Assembly (NCBI GenBank): GCA_046732855.1
Contig: JBKPNX010000277.1
Span: 1-33,525 of the forward strand
Reading direction: 5' to 3'
Origin: JBKPNX01 sp046732855
GTDB taxonomy: Bacteria; Pseudomonadota; Alphaproteobacteria; Geminicoccales; Geminicoccaceae
Length of the DNA stretch: 33,525 nt
Each line of letters begins with the position of its first letter. Within the stretch, counting starts at the first letter, position 1. Shown here piece after piece: positions 30,663-33,525 of this stretch. A program made the position numbers and the translations under genes. The notes under the pieces are model-generated. The model did not search any database, was not told where the DNA came from, and worked only from the letters and a program-made list of their open reading frames with translations.

Positions 30663-31598
30663 ATGGCGCCGGTCGTCGTCGCGGAGCACCTCACCAAGCG
30701 GTACGGTCGCCGGCTCGCGGTGAATGATGTCTCGTTCGAGGCCGGCGCCGGCGATGTGCTCGGGCTGCTCGGCCCGAACGGGTCGGGCAAGACGACCATT
30801 TTGCGCATCCTGGCCGGCTATCTGCAGGCCAGCTCGGGCCGGGCCTCGGTGGCGGGCTTCGATGTCGTCGAGCAGGGTTTGGCGGCGCGCCGGCGTATCG
30901 GCTACGTGCCCGAGGAGGTGCCCCTTTATGCCGGCATGCGGGTCGACGAGTTCCTCGGGTTCATGGGTCGGCTCAAAGGTCTCGATGCGCGGCGCCTCCC
31001 GCACGCGGTCGACGCCAGCTGCTCGCGGCTTGCTCTCGACGAGGTCCGCGGCATCGCGATCGGCAAGCTGTCCCGAGGCTATCGTCAGCGGGTGATGATC
31101 GCCCAGGCGCTGCTCAACGACCCGGAACTGCTGATCCTGGACGAGCCGACCAATGGCCTCGATCCGCGGCAGATCATCGAGGTGCGTGAGCTGGTCCGTT
31201 CCCTGGCAGCACGCCACACGGTTCTCGTGACGTCCCATATTCTGACCGAGATCGAGCGCGTGGCGACGCACGTGGCGATCCTGCTGCATGGCCGATTGCT
31301 CACGGTGCAGCGCCTCGAGCAGGGCGCCGCCACGCGGCTGCGGCTGAAGGTGCGCAGCGCCTCGCCCGACCCCGTTCGGGCCCGCCTCGGCGCCGTGCCT
31401 GGCGTCGCGCGCGTCGTATCGACTGCCGCGAGCGCCGAGGGCGTGCACGACTTCGTCGTCGAGGTGGCCGGCCCGTCAACGGCCGAGAACGTCGCGGCGA
31501 GCCTTGCTGCAGGCGGCCTCGGGCTGCTTGAGATGACCGAGACGCGCCCCGACCTGGAACGCCTGTTCCTCGATCTCACGGGCCGGGCTGCCGCATGA
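30663..31598 (+). CDS. ABC transporter ATP-binding protein, GldA-like
   Basis: The 311-residue ATPase has Walker A GPNGSGKT (37-44), the signature LSRGYRQR (136-143), Walker B LLILDEP (156-162) and a switch His in TSHILTE, followed by a C-terminal domain of about 90 residues that is typical of ABC-2/GldA types. It is the first gene of a three-gene operon overlapping the permease by 4 nt. In gliding Bacteroidetes GldA-GldF-GldG form a complex needed for motility. Homologues in proteobacteria are widespread with unknown substrate, so a gliding role should not be assumed. Confidence 0.92.
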   Translation: MAPVVVAEHLTKRYGRRLAVNDVSFEAGAGDVLGLLGPNGSGKTTILRILAGYLQASSGRASVAGFDVVEQGLAARRRIGYVPEEVPLYAGMRVDEFLGFMGRLKGLDARRLPHAVDASCSRLALDEVRGIAIGKLSRGYRQRVMIAQALLNDPELLILDEPTNGLDPRQIIEVRELVRSLAARHTVLVTSHILTEIERVATHVAILLHGRLLTVQRLEQGAATRLRLKVRSASPDPVRARLGAVPGVARVVSTAASAEGVHDFVVEVAGPSTAENVAASLAAGGLGLLEMTETRPDLERLFLDLTGRAAA

Positions 31599-32296
31599 GG
31601 ACGTTCGCGACCCTGCTCGCCAAAGAAACCACCGCGCTGTTCGTCTCGCCGATCGCCTACGCGGTCATGGCGGTATTTCTGCTGCTCATGGGCTACACCT
31701 TCGCCGCGGCGCTGTTCCTGAGCAAGACCGCGACCCTAGTTCAGGAGTTCTTTCAGGCCGCGATGCTGCTCCTGCTGATCGTGCCCGTGATCACCATGCG
31801 CCTGCTCGCCGAGGAGCGGCGCGGCGGCACGCTCGAGCTGCTGCTCACCGCTCCCGTGCGCGAGATCGAGGTGGTCCTTGCCAAGTTTCTGGCGAGCGTT
31901 GCGGTGATCGTCACCATGCTGGCGCTGACCGTGACCCATCCGGTCACCCTCCAGATCTTCGGCGACCCGGACTGGGGACCCGTGTACAGCGGCTATCTGG
32001 GGCTGATCCTGCTCGGTGCCGCGCTGACCTCGCTGGGTCTCGCGGTCTCGGCGCTCACCGCGAATCAGATCGTTGCGGCCACCGTCTCGCTGGGTCTGTT
32101 CCTGCTGCTGTGGATGCTCGACAGCCTCGGCTCGCTGCTGCCCGATCCCTACGACACGGTGGTGATCAACCTGTCGCTCGTCGCGCACTTCACGCCGTTC
32201 GCGACCGGCGCCCTGTACCTGTCCGATTTCGGCTTCTTCGCCAGCTTGATCCTGGTCGGGCTGTTGCTCAGCGTCCGGGCGCTCGTGCGCCGTTGA
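31595..32296 (+). CDS. ABC-2 type permease, GldF-like
   Basis: The 233-residue membrane protein has six hydrophobic helices and the GldF/ABC-2 pattern: N-terminal FATLLAKETTALFVSPIAYAVMAVF, then RLLAEERRGGTLELLLTAPVREIEVVLAKF, a conserved cytosolic coupling segment. It starts with ATG overlapping the ATPase stop (ATGA), so translation is coupled. It should form the membrane channel for the ATPase upstream. The export substrate is unknown. Confidence 0.92.
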   Translation: MRTFATLLAKETTALFVSPIAYAVMAVFLLLMGYTFAAALFLSKTATLVQEFFQAAMLLLLIVPVITMRLLAEERRGGTLELLLTAPVREIEVVLAKFLASVAVIVTMLALTVTHPVTLQIFGDPDWGPVYSGYLGLILLGAALTSLGLAVSALTANQIVAATVSLGLFLLLWMLDSLGSLLPDPYDTVVINLSLVAHFTPFATGALYLSDFGFFASLILVGLLLSVRALVRR

Positions 32297-32300
32297 GCCC

Positions 32301-33525
32301 ATGGACCGCCAACTGCTCGGCAACCTGATCTGGTTCCTGGGCTGGCTCATCGCGGTCGGGGCGCTGTTCGTGCTCGCCCTGCGCCTGCCGCTGCAGACGC
32401 GGCTCGGAACCGGCGCTTCGCGGATCTACGCAGGCGCCGTCGTCGTGCTGATCTTCGTGGTCGCGGTGCTCGCCAACGTCGCGCTGTCGTTGCACGACGC
32501 GCAGATCGATCTGACGCGGGCGAAGGTCTTCACGCCCGCGCCTCAGGCCCTGGCAGTGGTCGATCGCCTCAACCAGCCGGTCAAGCTTACGTATTTCTTC
32601 CAGGGACAGGATTCCAACGGCCAGCGCGCCAAGGACATCGTGGAGAGCATGGGGCGGCGCAATCCCCTGCTGGAGGTCAAGACCGTCGATCCGGACAAGG
32701 AGCCAACGCTCGCCGAAAACTTCGGCGTTAAGGTCTACAACGCCGCCGTGCTCGAGGCCGATGGGCGCCGGATCACGGTGCGCTCGGTTGACGAGAGCGA
32801 GATCGCGATCGGCATTCAGCGGGTGCTGCGCGAGCGGGTCACGACCATCTGCTTTATCGAGGGCCACAGCGAGTACCCGATCGACAATTTCGAGTTCCAT
32901 ACGCACTTCGAAGGGATGGCGGGGCACAGTCACGACCATGCGGAATCGGGGGTCGTTCTGACCCGCGGCCATGGCTTCGGCCGGCTGCGCCGGGCGCTCG
33001 AAGGGATCGGCTACGACGTGCGCAAGATCACCCCGGCGAGCCAAGGGGCAATTCCGCCCGAGTGCGCGGTCACGATCGATGCCGGTCCGCGTACGACCTA
33101 CCTGCCGGCGGAAAGCGCGGCGCTGGAGCGCTACCTGCGTCAGGGTGGTTCGCTGCTGCTGATGTACGATCTGGGGTTCGCGCTCGAGCCCGCGCTGGCG
33201 CGGTTGCTGGAGACGCTTGGGATACGCTTGCCGCAGGACGTGGTGGTGGATGACCAGAGCCACTACGGCACCGATCCGGAGATGGTGGCGGTGACCGCGT
33301 ACGAGCCGCACCCGATCACGCGCAACGTGTCGTTCACGTTTTACCCGGGCGTCCGGCCGCTCGAACTGGTGCCGCCGGCCGCGGGCATCAAGGTCGGGCC
33401 GCTGGTCTCGAGCAGCGCCGGCAGCCGCACCACGCCGGTCGCCGCCGTGGCCGAGCGTCAGCCCGAGCCCGCGCCGGTCGCCGCAGCTGCCGCGCCCGTC
33501 GCCGAGCGTCAGCCCGAGGCCGCGC
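32301..33525 (+). CDS. GldG-like ABC auxiliary protein (C-terminus missing)
   Basis: It is open to the contig end with 408 codons. Two N-terminal membrane helices (about 9-27 and 41-60) precede a periplasmic DUF7088/GldG-type domain: LTRAKVFTPAPQALAVVDRLNQPVKLTYFFQGQD, NPLLEVKTVDPDKEP, ERVTTICFIEGHSEYPIDNFEFH. It then has a GATase-like ABC_transp_aux domain (LEGIGYDVRKITPAS, YLPAESAALERYLRQGGSLLLMYD). A His-rich loop (HTHFEGMAGHSHDH) sits around residue 200-215. The tail carries Ala/Pro-rich repeats with AERQPEPAPVAAAA, where the contig ends. It is in one operon with the two ABC genes, with 4 nt between the stop and this ATG. Confidence 0.88.
   Translation, partial: MDRQLLGNLIWFLGWLIAVGALFVLALRLPLQTRLGTGASRIYAGAVVVLIFVVAVLANVALSLHDAQIDLTRAKVFTPAPQALAVVDRLNQPVKLTYFFQGQDSNGQRAKDIVESMGRRNPLLEVKTVDPDKEPTLAENFGVKVYNAAVLEADGRRITVRSVDESEIAIGIQRVLRERVTTICFIEGHSEYPIDNFEFHTHFEGMAGHSHDHAESGVVLTRGHGFGRLRRALEGIGYDVRKITPASQGAIPPECAVTIDAGPRTTYLPAESAALERYLRQGGSLLLMYDLGFALEPALARLLETLGIRLPQDVVVDDQSHYGTDPEMVAVTAYEPHPITRNVSFTFYPGVRPLELVPPAAGIKVGPLVSSSAGSRTTPVAAVAERQPEPAPVAAAAAPVAERQPEAA
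33450..33525 (+). repeat. 51-bp tandem repeat truncated by the contig end
   Basis: GCCGAGCGTCAGCCCGAG plus CCCGCGC occurs at 33450-33474 and again, with one mismatch, at 33501-33525, which is the last base of the window. The spacing of 51 nt is 17 codons. The assembly probably stopped because further copies could not be resolved, so the real protein may contain several more AERQPEPA-type repeats. Confidence 0.8.

Overview
The window looks like one contig from a high-GC proteobacterium, most likely an alphaproteobacterium (inferred from the IF-3, ferrochelatase and XoxF sequence styles, not from a marker-gene tree). It probably comes from a metagenome or short-read assembly. Bases 1-53 are an untrimmed Illumina Nextera P5 adapter with a 10-nt index, not biology. 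The right end stops exactly on the second copy of a 25-nt repeat, so both ends look like assembly breaks.

Left part (54-5070): a truncated DUF3300 protein, a small coiled-coil protein, an Lpp-like lipoprotein, a membrane-anchored TolB-N-type protein and an exported DUF6134-type protein. Middle-left (5071-13400): thrS and infC followed by a three-domain Xaa-Pro aminopeptidase, a VapBC toxin-antitoxin pair with an AT-rich inverted repeat in front, a fumarylacetoacetate hydrolase family enzyme, a YdcH/DUF465 protein and an RraA/aldolase-like protein.

The core (13400-22054) is a lanthanide-type methanol oxidation and PQQ locus. On the minus strand, xoxF, xoxG, xoxJ, pqqB, pqqC and pqqD lie in one direction, with 4-nt overlaps in pqqB-pqqC-pqqD. 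XoxF carries the extra Asp that marks lanthanide-dependent enzymes. A 25-codon pqqA, shorter than most gene-calling cut-offs, lies about 1 kb beyond pqqD on the same strand. It is separated from pqqBCD by a plus-strand OxyR-like LysR regulator that keeps the peroxidatic Cys but lacks the resolving Cys. The regulator is divergent from pqqA, and its 3' end overlaps that of pqqD by 45 nt. No pqqE, mxaF or mxaI is in the window. Ferrochelatase (hemH) is divergent from xoxF. The set fits periplasmic alcohol oxidation: XoxF with PQQ and a lanthanide, XoxG cytochrome as electron acceptor, XoxJ as accessory factor, and PQQ made by the Pqq proteins.

Right part (22431-33525): a PBP4-type D-Ala-D-Ala carboxypeptidase lipoprotein, an ArsB/SLC13-like transporter followed by four 54-bp tandem repeats, a two-TM membrane protein, a tiny transcription unit (23-codon ORF behind a Shine-Dalgarno complementary to the last ~16 nt of 16S rRNA and ahead of a strong terminator), a class III nucleotide cyclase with TolB-N and TPR domains, a small hypothetical gene, an exported metallo-beta-lactamase-fold lactonase-like protein, and a three-gene gldA/gldF/gldG-like ABC system that runs off the end.
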